Notes under the pieces: model-generated
Database searches by the model: none
Seen by the model: the letters and a program-made list of their open reading frames with translations, nothing else
What the model was told of the DNA's origin: nothing
In this document: piece after piece, positions 1-6,671 of the stretch
Layout of the letters: every line of letters starts with the position of its first letter
Position numbering within the stretch: the stretch's first letter is position 1
Position numbers and translations under genes: made by a program
Origin: an uncultured Alkalilimnicola sp.
GTDB lineage: Bacteria; Pseudomonadota; Gammaproteobacteria; Nitrococcales; AK92
Direction: 5' to 3'
DNA length: 20,672 nt
Assembly: GCA_937951875.1 (NCBI GenBank)
Contig: CALGAN010000063.1
Coordinates: forward strand, 1 to 20,672

Positions 1-62
1 TGACCCCGGCCGAGTACCGCCAACGCGTCGCCGGAAGTTCTACTTTTGAAATGCCTGCTTGA
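1..62 (+). CDS. C-terminal end of an AraC-type transcriptional regulator (truncated by window edge)
   Basis: Only the last 19 codons are present, with the first whole codon at 3 and a TGA stop at 60-62. The readable tail is TPAEYRQRVAGSSTFEMPA. The TPxEYRxRV stretch resembles the end of the second helix-turn-helix of AraC/XylS-family regulators, where a TP.EYR.R motif is common just before the C-terminus. The gene converges on the minus-strand permease gene, with only 9 nt between the two stop codons and no obvious terminator. The ligand and targets cannot be judged. The family call rests on a very short motif and could be a chance match in another type of protein. Confidence 0.5.
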   Translation, partial: TPAEYRQRVAGSSTFEMPA

Positions 63-71
63 CGGGGAAGC

Positions 72-830
72 TTACGACCGGCTAGGGCGCCAGCATAGGC
101 GGCTGGCCAGCGCCAGCAGGGCCAGGGCCCAGACGATGGCCGGTCCCGACGGCAGATCCCACCCGGCGGAAGCCAGCAAGCCCACGCCGTAGCCGAGCGC
201 GCCGAGCGCGTAGCCGCGCGGCGTTTGCGCGCGCAGCGGCGCGCCGCGGGTCGCCAACGCCGGTAGGATCAGGCTGGCGAACACCAGGTAGACGCCGACC
301 AGCTGCACCGAGGCGGTGACCGCCAGGGCGAACACCAGATAGAACCCGACCCGCCCCAGCCGCTCCCCCAAGAAATGCCGCACCGCCAGTAATAGCGCCG
401 ACAGCAGCGCTACCACGCCGATCTGCGGGTAGGTTACCCACAGGATCTGGCCGGCGAGCAGATCCTGCAGCCGCTCGCCGGCATGCGGGTTGCCGGCGAG
501 CAGCAGCAGGCTGGCGCTGGCGGCGAGCACGAAGGCGGCGCCGATCAGCGCCTCCTGCAGCGCCGGCCAGCGCCGCTCGGTCCAGGTCATCAGCAGGGCG
601 CCGAGCAGGGCCGCCGCCGCGGCCGCGAGCTGGATCGCCAGCGGCGAGTGCTCCAGCCCCAGGCCGTGGGCGGCGATCACTCCCAGCGCGGCGATCTGGG
701 CGACGGCGAGGTCGATGAAGACGATGCCGCGCGCCAGCACTTCCCGGCCGAGCGGCACGTGGGTCGTCAGCACCACCAGGCCGGCCAGGAAGGCCGGCCC
801 GAGGATGCTCCATTCCAGAGCGCCGCTCAC
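72..830 (-). CDS. ZnuB-like metal (zinc) ABC transporter permease, first locus
   Basis: The product is a very hydrophobic 252-residue inner-membrane protein of the ABC-3 (ZnuB/TroC) permease family, the usual partner of ZnuA-type binding proteins. It shows about seven or eight hydrophobic segments. The family-typical end is present: VGVYLVFASLILPALATRG is followed by a WDLPSGPAIV segment that the znuB at 5692-6492 also carries. The chosen start is GTG at 830: it overlaps the TGA of the upstream binding-protein gene by 4 nt (GTGA), which implies translational coupling. Longer in-frame extensions run through that gene and are rejected. No ATP-binding subunit is encoded next to it, so it may borrow the ZnuC at 4934-5692. 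Zinc as substrate is inferred from the neighbours; manganese or another divalent metal is possible. Confidence 0.85.
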   Translation of the reverse strand: MSGALEWSILGPAFLAGLVVLTTHVPLGREVLARGIVFIDLAVAQIAALGVIAAHGLGLEHSPLAIQLAAAAAALLGALLMTWTERRWPALQEALIGAAFVLAASASLLLLAGNPHAGERLQDLLAGQILWVTYPQIGVVALLSALLLAVRHFLGERLGRVGFYLVFALAVTASVQLVGVYLVFASLILPALATRGAPLRAQTPRGYALGALGYGVGLLASAGWDLPSGPAIVWALALLALASRLCWRPSRS

Positions 831-1726
831 CGCAGCGCCTCCAGCAGCCGCTCGACGGTCAGATCGAACAGCGCGAACAGGTCCGCCGTGCCGGCGCCGC
901 CGACGGTGTACGGCAGCTCCACGGCTTTGACCTTGGAGCGCTCCGCCAACCAGCGCGCCGGCCGCGCATCCTGGTAGGCGGCGTACAGCGCCATCGGCAC
1001 GCGCCGCGCCTCGGCCAGCGCCAGCACCTCGGCCAGGTGGCCGCTGTGCGGCGGCACGCCCGGCTTGGGCTCCAGCGCCGCCACCTCCTCCAGCCCCAGC
1101 CAGCGCTGCAGGTAGGGCCAGCTGCGGTGGGCGACGATCACCGGCGTGCCGCGCAGCGGCGCGGCACGGCTCTCCCAGCGCTGCACCGCCGCCTGCCAGC
1201 GCCGCTGGAAATCGGCATGGCGCTCGGCGTAGTAGGGCGCCTGGGCGGGATCGAGCTCGGCCAGGCGCGCGCTCAGCGCCTCGGCCACGCGGGCGATGTT
1301 GCGCGGATCGAGGTGCAGGTGCGGGTTGCCGGCGGCGTGCACGTCGCCGTCGGCGCGGTCGACCCGCGCCGGCCGTTCCAGCAGCTCCACCGCCGAGGCC
1401 GCCTCGAAATAGCCCGGCGTGCCGGGCTGCACCTTGCCGTTGTTGGCTCGCCGCAGCAGCATCGGCAGCCAGCCGGCCTCCAGCTCGGCGCCGGTGCAGA
1501 CCAGCAGGTCGGCGCGCCGCAGCTGGGCGATGAGGCTGGGCCGGGCCTCGATGCGGTGCGGATCCTGCTGCGCGGTGGTGGCAGTGAAGATGTCGGCGCG
1601 GTCGCCGGCCAGCTCCCGGGTGAGCGCCGCCCATTCGGGCTCGCAGGCGAACACCCGCAGCGCCGCTTGGGCAGGCAGGGCGGCCAGCAGCAGGAGGCAG
1701 GCGAGCGCGATCGTCAGCTTCCTCAT
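827..1726 (-). CDS. ZnuA-like periplasmic metal-binding protein, first locus
   Basis: This 299-residue protein belongs to the cluster A-I metal-binding (ZnuA/TroA) family that delivers zinc or manganese to an ABC permease. A Sec signal peptide covers about residues 1-21 (MRKL, hydrophobic run, LPAQA-A). Candidate metal ligands in family positions are His57 (DPHRIEARPS), His136/His138 (GNPHLHLDP) and His200 (VAHRSWPYL). Unlike the znuA at 3872-4804, it has no long His/Asp-rich loop before the second ligand, only a short DRADGDVHAAG stretch, so the two are not recent duplicates. The ATG at 1726 has the Shine-Dalgarno AGAGGA overlapping the stop of the upstream porin gene (11 nt gap). Its own stop overlaps the permease start by 4 nt, so the three genes form an operon. 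Confidence 0.85.
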   Translation of the reverse strand: MRKLTIALACLLLLAALPAQAALRVFACEPEWAALTRELAGDRADIFTATTAQQDPHRIEARPSLIAQLRRADLLVCTGAELEAGWLPMLLRRANNGKVQPGTPGYFEAASAVELLERPARVDRADGDVHAAGNPHLHLDPRNIARVAEALSARLAELDPAQAPYYAERHADFQRRWQAAVQRWESRAAPLRGTPVIVAHRSWPYLQRWLGLEEVAALEPKPGVPPHSGHLAEVLALAEARRVPMALYAAYQDARPARWLAERSKVKAVELPYTVGGAGTADLFALFDLTVERLLEALR

Positions 1727-1737
1727 CGCGTGTCCTC

Positions 1738-2946
1738 TTAGAAGCGGTGCGCGCCGTGCGCGCCCAGGCTCATGACGTACTGCAGCAGCCACTGGTCGTC
1801 GGCCTTGGCCTGCGTTTCGTCGCGGGTGTACTGCAGGCGCAGGCGGGCGAACTCGCTGGTGGCGAAGTCGATCATGGCGCTGGCCCGCCACAGCGAGCCG
1901 CCGTCCTTGAGGCCGGCTTCCTCCAGCAGCTCGGCATCGCCGCGGTTGTCGCTCCACAGCCGATCGTAGCGCAGCCCGGCGCGCCAGCGCGGCGCGAAGC
2001 GGTAGACCGCCTGCCCGTACCAGCCGCGCTGGCTGCCGCGGTAGCGGCCGTGGTGGGCGTGATCGCCGTGCTGCAACGCGATGTCGCCGTCCTCGCTGCG
2101 CTGGAAGTACTCGGTCTGCAGTACCAGGCCGCGGCTGCCGGCGTTGCCGTCCGGCGCCCACTTCCAGACCAGGTCCAGAATCACCAGCCGGCTGTCGCCG
2201 CCGAAGTACGCCGGACCAAAGCCATGGTCGTGATCGTGCTCATCGTGGCTGTGGGCGTGGCCGCCGCGGCGCTCGGGGCTGGCCCACAGGCCGCTGACGC
2301 CGGCCTGCCAGCTGTGGCTGGTCCCGAGGTCGCCGCCCAGCTTGAGCGAGGCGGTGTAGACGCCGGGCGCGCTGCCGCCGTCGTCGCTGCCGGGGAAGCG
2401 CCCGCCGCGCAGCGCTTCGACGCTCAATTCGAGCATGGTGGCGGTGGGGGCCAGCCAGCTGAGGCGCACGCCGTCGTCGTAGTAGCCGCCGCCCAGGAAA
2501 GCCAGCAGCGGCAGGGGCGCGTCGACGAAGTCCCAGGCGTGGCCGTGCTGCTGGTTGATGTAGCCGACCCCCGAGCGGAAGCGACCGAGGGTCACGCCCA
2601 AGCCCGCCGGCAGGCCGCGGGTTTCCACGAACGCTTCCTCCAGTTCCAGCTCGGTTTGGTCGTCGTGAGTGGCCAGGGCGGCGCTGACCTGGCCGAAGAA
2701 CCGGTGGTCGATGTTGCCGGACAGGGTCAGCTCAGTGTGGTCGGCGCTCAAGCCTTCCGGCTTGGGATGGGCCTCGCCGCCGAGCTGGAAGCCGGGCAGG
2801 GCGAAGCCCTGGGGGTCGTAGCCGTAGCTGGCGTATTGACCGTTCAGGGTCAGGCTGATCGCCGGGTTGAAGGCATTGCCGCTCTGGGCGTAAGCGGCGG
2901 GCAATACGGCGCAAAGGCCGGACAGCAATAGCGCTGCGCGCTGCAT
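1738..2946 (-). CDS. Outer-membrane beta-barrel (porin-like) protein with histidine-rich loops, zinc-locus associated
   Basis: The 402-residue product starts with a signal peptide (residues 1-20, ending AAYA). It then shows alternating amphipathic strands rich in aromatic and Gly residues and ends in Phe (HGAHRF), as BAM-assembled barrels do. There is no TonB box or plug domain, so it is porin-like rather than a TonB-dependent receptor. Two His clusters stand out: residues 230-241 (HAHSHDEHDHDH) and 293-299 (HGDHAHH). Both lie between predicted strands and may be metal-collecting loops. The ATG at 2946 has a GGAGAG Shine-Dalgarno; an in-frame start at 2994 would bury the signal peptide and is rejected. 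Its place between a small metal-motif protein and a ZnuA-like gene suggests a role in zinc passage across the outer membrane. That role is inference, and the exact family is not recognised. Confidence 0.75.
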   Translation of the reverse strand: MQRAALLLSGLCAVLPAAYAQSGNAFNPAISLTLNGQYASYGYDPQGFALPGFQLGGEAHPKPEGLSADHTELTLSGNIDHRFFGQVSAALATHDDQTELELEEAFVETRGLPAGLGVTLGRFRSGVGYINQQHGHAWDFVDAPLPLLAFLGGGYYDDGVRLSWLAPTATMLELSVEALRGGRFPGSDDGGSAPGVYTASLKLGGDLGTSHSWQAGVSGLWASPERRGGHAHSHDEHDHDHGFGPAYFGGDSRLVILDLVWKWAPDGNAGSRGLVLQTEYFQRSEDGDIALQHGDHAHHGRYRGSQRGWYGQAVYRFAPRWRAGLRYDRLWSDNRGDAELLEEAGLKDGGSLWRASAMIDFATSEFARLRLQYTRDETQAKADDQWLLQYVMSLGAHGAHRF

Positions 2947-3015
2947 GAAAGCTCTCCATGACGCATGAGGAACGAACGCGGCCGCCGCTGGCATGGCGGC
3001 GCCGCCGGTTGTGGT

Positions 3016-3312
3016 TCAGGCGGTCATGGCGAGGGGCGGGGCGCGGGCGCGGTACGGCGCCGTCGCCCGCTGCGCGGGAAGGGGCGTCGCCGGGGCGGGG
3101 TTGCGCGCGTGGACCGCGGCCTGGGGCAGGGGAGCCGCGCCGGCGTCCACGCCCGACTTGAGCTGCGGTGCGTGCAGGCACAGGGCGCACTGCAGCGGTT
3201 CGGACGACAGCGCATGCGCCGACTCGTGCGCGGACAGCAGCAGCTGCGCCGCCAGCAGGGTAGCCAGCAGCAGCAGAACGCTCAGCCGTCGGGACGACGA
3301 TAGGCGGTGCAT
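3016..3312 (-). CDS. Small exported protein with HExxH and CxxC motifs, zinc-locus associated
   Basis: The 98-residue product starts at ATG 3312 and opens with a basic N-terminus followed by a hydrophobic run (residues 9-27), which reads as a signal peptide or membrane anchor. Just after it come HESAH (29-33) and CALC (42-45), then a low-complexity Ala/Pro-rich tail. The His-plus-CxxC layout resembles small DUF2946-like proteins found in metal loci, but that assignment is tentative. HExxH here probably means metal coordination and not a protease, since the protein is far too small for a metallopeptidase domain. It is the first gene of the minus-strand operon, 69 nt before the porin, and lies 78 nt from the divergent zur start, so it probably shares Zur control. 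Confidence 0.6.
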   Translation of the reverse strand: MHRLSSSRRLSVLLLLATLLAAQLLLSAHESAHALSSEPLQCALCLHAPQLKSGVDAGAAPLPQAAVHARNPAPATPLPAQRATAPYRARAPPLAMTA

Positions 3313-3352
3313 GCGTGGATTGAGCGGAAGTACCGGACGTGCGATGGCGTGT

Positions 3353-3376
3353 GATGTTATACTGTTGCGTATCGTC
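3353..3376. promoter_or_regulatory. Candidate Zur operator between zur and the divergent zinc operon
   Basis: An AT-richer island in the 78-nt divergent spacer reads GATGTTATACTGTTGCGTATC plus GTC. It is an imperfect inverted repeat: the outer GAyG and inner bases mirror only in part. The GATGTTAT half-site also occurs in the stronger palindrome at 4830-4853 (reverse strand). It overlaps the extended -10 of the zur promoter, which fits autorepression by Zur and co-repression of the minus-strand operon. Symmetry is weak, so this is only a candidate. Confidence 0.4.
3355..3363 (+). promoter_or_regulatory. Extended -10 promoter for zur
   Basis: TGTTATACT is a TGn extended -10 followed by the hexamer TATACT (3358-3363). 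No good -35 lies 17 nt upstream, as is usual for extended -10 promoters. Transcription would start near 3370, giving a leader of about 20 nt with GAGGGG (3381-3386) as the ribosome binding site before the GTG at 3391. Confidence 0.5.
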
Positions 3377-3390
3377 TGACGAGGGGCAAC

Positions 3391-3912
3391 GTGACCGACG
3401 GAGCCGCGCGAGCCATGACAGAATCATCCGTACTGCAGTCCTTTCCCGAGCGGAATCACGACCATAAGGACTGCCTGGCCCAGGCGATCGCCGCGGCCGA
3501 GCGTGCCTGCGCGGCGCGCGGCGTGCGCCTGACCGATCTGCGCCGGCGGGTGCTGGAGCTGATCTGGGACAGTCACACGCCGGTCAAGGCCTACGATCTG
3601 CTGGACCGATTGCGGCAGGAGCGCAGCGGCGTGGCCCCGCCCACCGTTTACCGGGCGCTGGATTTTCTCGCCGCCGAGGGGTTAGTGCACCGGATCGAGT
3701 CGCTCAACGCGTTCGTCGGCTGCGGTGGCCCGGGGCAGGGTCACCAGGGGCAGTTCCTGATTTGCGAGCGTTGTGGCGAGGCGGCCGAACTCAACGATCC
3801 GGACATCAACGCCGTGCTCGAAGACAAGGCGCGGCGGCTCGGCTTTCGGGTCGACCGATTTACCGTCGAGCTCAAGGGGCGCTGCCCGCGCTGCGCTGAA
3901 GGCACTCGCTGA
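3391..3912 (+). CDS. zur: Zur, zinc-responsive Fur-family repressor
   Basis: The 173-residue product is a Fur-family regulator: a winged helix (about residues 40-105, with PPTVYRALDFL at 83-93) and a C-terminal metal-binding and dimerisation domain. Two CxxC pairs, CERC (125-128) and CPRC (165-168), form the structural zinc site. His100, Cys111, His118 and Glu133 match, in residue type and almost in spacing, the regulatory zinc ligands of E. coli Zur (His77, Cys88, His96, Glu111). With bound zinc it should repress the uptake genes on both sides. The GTG start at 3391 is preferred because GAGGGG lies 4 nt upstream; the in-frame ATG at 3415 has no such signal. The last 41 nt overlap, in convergent orientation, the end of znuA. 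Confidence 0.93.
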   Translation: MTDGAARAMTESSVLQSFPERNHDHKDCLAQAIAAAERACAARGVRLTDLRRRVLELIWDSHTPVKAYDLLDRLRQERSGVAPPTVYRALDFLAAEGLVHRIESLNAFVGCGGPGQGHQGQFLICERCGEAAELNDPDINAVLEDKARRLGFRVDRFTVELKGRCPRCAEGTR

Positions 3913-4804
3913 GGTTGGCGCCGAGCGCGCGCAGCAGCGCGAAGTAGAGTTCCGGCCCTGGCGCCAGGTCGGCGCCCTCCGGGTCGAGCACGCCCACCCG
4001 TACATCGCTGCCCCGGACGATGGCCTGCACCAGACTCGGTTCGAACTGCGGTTCGCGGAACAGGCAGCGGACCTGGCGTTGACGCAGCTCGGCGCGAATT
4101 TCCGCCACCCGGCGCGCGCCCGGCAGCCGCTCGGGGCTCACGGTGATAGCGCCGATGCTGGTCAGGCCGTAGCGGTGCTCGAAGTACTGATAGGCATCGT
4201 GAAACACCATGTAGGCCCGGCCCCGCAGCGGCGCGAGCCGCTCGGCCAGCTCCCGGTCCAGGGCCTGCAGCCGCTCGGTCAGCGCCTGGGCGTTGTCGCG
4301 GTAGCGCCCGGCGTTGGCGGGATCCAAGGCGGCGAGCCGCTCGCCGAGCGCGGTGACGACCACCGCGGCGTTGCGCGGATCGAGCCACAGGTGCCAGTCG
4401 ATGCCGTGCGCGTCGCCGTCGTGCCCGTGGTGGTCGTGGTCATGGCCTTCCCAGTCCGGCCCGCTGCGCGCCGGCAGCAGCGTCAGTCCCGGCAGCTCTG
4501 CCACCGCCAGCCGCGTGTCCGGGGCGGTCAGGGTCGTCAGTGGTTTGCGCAGGAACACTTCCAAACCTTCGCCGACCCAGATCACCAGGTCCGCCGCCTG
4601 CAGGGCGCGGGCGTCGGACGGCAGCAGCGCGTAAGTGTGCGGGGAGCTGCCCGGCGGCAGCAGCAGCGGCGGCTGCCCGACGCCGGCCATGACGCCGGCC
4701 GTCAGGGAGTGCAGCGGCGCGATGCTCACCACCACCCGCGGCTGCCCCCAGGCCGGCAGGGAAACGAGCCAAAGCAGCAGCAGGGCAAGGGCGCGGTGTT
4801 GCAT
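3872..4804 (-). CDS. znuA: ZnuA, periplasmic zinc-binding protein, second locus
   Basis: The 310-residue product has a signal peptide (residues 1-20, ending PAWG) and the ZnuA fold. Expected zinc ligands are His56 (SSPHTYALLPS), His138 (DWHLWLDP) and His202 (FHDAYQYFE), with Asp274 in the usual LDPEG segment. A mobile His/Asp-rich loop at 121-133 (HDHDHHGHDGDAH) is the hallmark of zinc-specific members. Cys247 and Cys301 are placed like the disulfide pair of E. coli ZnuA. The ATG at 4804 is preceded by a modest GGAA ribosome binding site. It diverges from znuCB across a candidate Zur palindrome, and its 3' end overlaps the 3' end of zur by 41 nt (3872-3912). Much longer upstream extensions cross the operator and run antisense to znuC, so they are rejected. 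Confidence 0.93.
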   Translation of the reverse strand: MQHRALALLLLWLVSLPAWGQPRVVVSIAPLHSLTAGVMAGVGQPPLLLPPGSSPHTYALLPSDARALQAADLVIWVGEGLEVFLRKPLTTLTAPDTRLAVAELPGLTLLPARSGPDWEGHDHDHHGHDGDAHGIDWHLWLDPRNAAVVVTALGERLAALDPANAGRYRDNAQALTERLQALDRELAERLAPLRGRAYMVFHDAYQYFEHRYGLTSIGAITVSPERLPGARRVAEIRAELRQRQVRCLFREPQFEPSLVQAIVRGSDVRVGVLDPEGADLAPGPELYFALLRALGANLSECLQRSAGSAP

Positions 4805-4816
4805 CGTCGGTTCCGG

Positions 4817-4845
4817 TTGCCTGGTGGAATATGTAACATTATTAC
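4817..4845 (+). promoter_or_regulatory. Candidate sigma70 promoter for znuCB
   Basis: TTGCCT (4817-4822) and TATTAC (4840-4845) are separated by 17 nt. The -10 lies inside the AT-rich palindrome at 4830-4848, so a bound repressor would block it. Predicted transcription starts near 4852, upstream of both possible znuC start codons. Confidence 0.45.
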
Positions 4846-4848
4846 ATA
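4830..4848. promoter_or_regulatory. Candidate Zur operator between znuA and znuCB
   Basis: TATGTAACATTATTACATA is a 19-bp palindrome in which all but one of the nine base pairs around the central T match (C4837/A4841 is the exception). It stands out as AT-rich in GC-rich surroundings. Its size, symmetry and place in the znuA/znuCB divergent spacer are what is expected of a Fur-family (Zur) box, although its exact bases differ from the enterobacterial consensus. The extension to 4853 supplies, on the reverse strand, the GATGTTAT half-site also seen upstream of zur. Confidence 0.7.
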
Positions 4849-4933
4849 ACATCCACTTGGTGCCGCGCCCTCCATGCCCAAAGATTGCATCGTCCGAGTC
4901 CTCCCGCTCGATAGCGCCGGAGCGCAACAACCC

Positions 4934-5692
4934 ATGGCACCGCTTTCGTCGCAGGCCAAGAAACGCGTCGGCGCGCCGTTGATCGAGGCGAAGGGCCTGT
5001 GCGTGCGCCGCGCCGGCCGCTACGTGCTGAGGGACATCGACCTGGAGCTGCGCGCCGGCGAGCTGCTGACGCTGGTGGGGCCGAACGGCGCCGGCAAGTC
5101 GACCCTGCTCAAGGCGGTGATCGGACTGATCGGCATCGACGGCGGGAGCCTGCGGCGTCGGCCTGGCCTGCGGCTGGCCTATGTGCCGCAACTGTTCCGG
5201 GTGGAGGACAACCTGCCGTTGACGGTGCGCCGTTTCCTGCGCCTGCAGGTGGGCGCGCTCGCCGACGACCTGGCGGCGGTGGCGGTCGAGACCGGCATCG
5301 AGCGGCTGCTCGACCGGCCCATGCAGGTGCTGTCCGGCGGCGAGAGCCGGCGCGTGCTGCTGGCGCGCGCCCTGCTGCGGCGGCCCGACGTGCTGGCGCT
5401 GGACGAGCCGGCGGCGGGGCTGGACAGCGTCGGCCAGAACGAGATCTACGAGCTGATCCAGCAGGTGCGCGAAACGCGCGGCTGCGGCGTGCTGGTGGTG
5501 TCGCACGATTTGCATCTGGTGATGGCGGCGACCGATCAGGTGCTGTGCCTGGACGAGGGCAAGATCTTCTGCCGCGGCGCGCCGCGCTCGCTGCTGGCGC
5601 ATCCCGAGTACCAGCGGCTGTTCGGCCACCAGGCCGGGCCGGCGACCGGCGTCTATAGCCACCACCAGCACGGGCCGGAGTGCCGCCACTGA
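4934..5692 (+). CDS. znuC: ZnuC, zinc ABC transporter ATP-binding protein
   Basis: The 252-residue product is the ATPase of a zinc importer. It has Walker A GPNGAGKST (49-57), Q-loop Gln86, signature LSGGE (133-137), Walker B VLALDEP (153-159) with catalytic Glu158, and the switch His191 (VVSHDLHLV). The C-terminus ends in a His/Cys cluster (YSHHQHGPECRH), a possible zinc-sensing tail. The ATG at 4934 is preferred: GGAG lies 11 nt upstream and it gives the usual ZnuC length of about 250. The in-frame ATG at 4874 would add 20 residues unlike the family and has no Shine-Dalgarno. The TGA overlaps the znuB ATG by 1 nt. It is the only ABC ATPase in the window and may also serve the permease at 72-830. 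Confidence 0.93.
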   Translation: MAPLSSQAKKRVGAPLIEAKGLCVRRAGRYVLRDIDLELRAGELLTLVGPNGAGKSTLLKAVIGLIGIDGGSLRRRPGLRLAYVPQLFRVEDNLPLTVRRFLRLQVGALADDLAAVAVETGIERLLDRPMQVLSGGESRRVLLARALLRRPDVLALDEPAAGLDSVGQNEIYELIQQVRETRGCGVLVVSHDLHLVMAATDQVLCLDEGKIFCRGAPRSLLAHPEYQRLFGHQAGPATGVYSHHQHGPECRH

Positions 5693-6492
5693 TGGACGAG
5701 CTGTTCCTGCGCGCGTTGGCCGCCGGCTGCGGGCTGGCGCTGTTGGCCGGTCCCCTCGGCAGCTTCGTGGTATGGCGGCGCATGGCCTATTTCGGCGACA
5801 CCCTGGCACATTCGGCGCTGCTGGGCGTGGCGCTGGGCTTTCTGCTGCACCTCGATCTCAACCTGAGCGTGGTCGCCGTCTGCCTGCTGCTGGCGGTGGC
5901 GGTGGTGGCGCTGCGCAGCGCCCAGCGCCTGGCCGACGATACGCTGCTCGGCATCCTGTCGCACAGCGCGCTGTCGCTGGGGCTGGTGGCGCTGGCGTTC
6001 ATCCAGGGGCTGCGGGTCGATCTCATGGGCTATCTGTTCGGCGACATTCTCGCCGTCAGCGACCAGGACCTGCTGTGGATCTACGGCGGCGGCCTGCTGG
6101 TGCTGGCGCTGCTGGCGCTGATCTGGCGGCCGCTGCTGCTGTTGACCGTGAGCGAGGACATGGCGCGCGCCGAGGGCGCGCCGCTGCTGCGCACCCAGCT
6201 CGGCTTCATGGCGCTGATGGCGGTGACCGTCGCGGTCGCCATGAAGATCGTCGGCATCCTGCTGGTCACCTCCCTGCTGATCATTCCCGCCGCCACGGCG
6301 CGCGGTTTCAGCCGTTCCCCCGAGCAGATGGCGGTGGCCGCCGCCATCGTGGCCATGCTGGCGGTGGCGCTGGGGCTGGGCGCCTCGTTCCGCTGGGATC
6401 TGCCGTCCGGTCCGGCGATCGTGGTGGCCGCCGCGCTGCTATTCGTGCTGACCGCCGCCGCCGCGCCGCTGCGGCGCTCGGATTTTTCCTAG
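5692..6492 (+). CDS. znuB: ZnuB, zinc ABC transporter permease
   Basis: The 266-residue, strongly hydrophobic product belongs to the ABC-3 permease family. Family features are the early cytoplasmic segment RRMAYFGDTLAHSALLG (residues about 29-45), KIVGILLVTSLLIIPAATAR (about 184-203) and the late RWDLPSGPAIV segment. The ATG at 5692 overlaps the znuC stop (TGATG); an in-frame GTG at 5680 would add only four residues and is less likely. It forms the membrane channel that receives zinc from ZnuA and is powered by ZnuC. It is longer by 14 residues than the permease at 72-830 and only distantly similar to it, so this is not a recent tandem duplication. Confidence 0.93.
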   Translation: MDELFLRALAAGCGLALLAGPLGSFVVWRRMAYFGDTLAHSALLGVALGFLLHLDLNLSVVAVCLLLAVAVVALRSAQRLADDTLLGILSHSALSLGLVALAFIQGLRVDLMGYLFGDILAVSDQDLLWIYGGGLLVLALLALIWRPLLLLTVSEDMARAEGAPLLRTQLGFMALMAVTVAVAMKIVGILLVTSLLIIPAATARGFSRSPEQMAVAAAIVAMLAVALGLGASFRWDLPSGPAIVVAAALLFVLTAAAAPLRRSDFS

Positions 6493-6494
6493 GA

Positions 6495-6536
6495 ATATCG
6501 GACAAAGACGAGCTGAGAATCAGGACGCGCCGATAT
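6495..6536. repeat. Inverted repeat after znuB
   Basis: ATATCGG (6495-6501) and CCGATAT (6530-6536) are perfect 7-bp arms with a 28-nt spacer, starting 2 nt after the znuB stop. A second weak hairpin, CCGCGA/TCGCGG (6572-6577 and 6589-6594), follows in the same 179-nt gap. Neither has a T-run, so they are not typical intrinsic terminators. They may mark the boundary between the zinc and chemotaxis operons. No gene or clear promoter is seen in the rest of the gap. Confidence 0.3.
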
Positions 6537-6671
6537 GAGCGCCTGTCGCTGATTGGCAGCATCGGGCAGGGCCGCGATGGACCCTCGGTCGCGGTCCGGT
6601 CGCCCGTTACGCCGTCGTCCACGGCGATCCTCTTTCGGCGGCTGCCGCGAGGGTGAACCAAGGAATACACA

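Noticed and set aside
1747..2931. 394-codon open frame on the plus strand opposite the porin gene
   Set aside because: Repetitive Ala/Val/Gly/Gln composition with no signal or domain; the minus-strand product has a signal peptide and barrel features.
4874..4933. Upstream ATG for znuC at 4874
   Set aside because: It has no Shine-Dalgarno and would add 20 residues not expected in ZnuC; the ATG at 4934 has GGAG upstream. It cannot be fully excluded.
4805..5809. N-terminal extension of znuA to 5809
   Set aside because: It would run antisense through znuC and over the operator. The signal peptide starting at 4804 fixes the real start.
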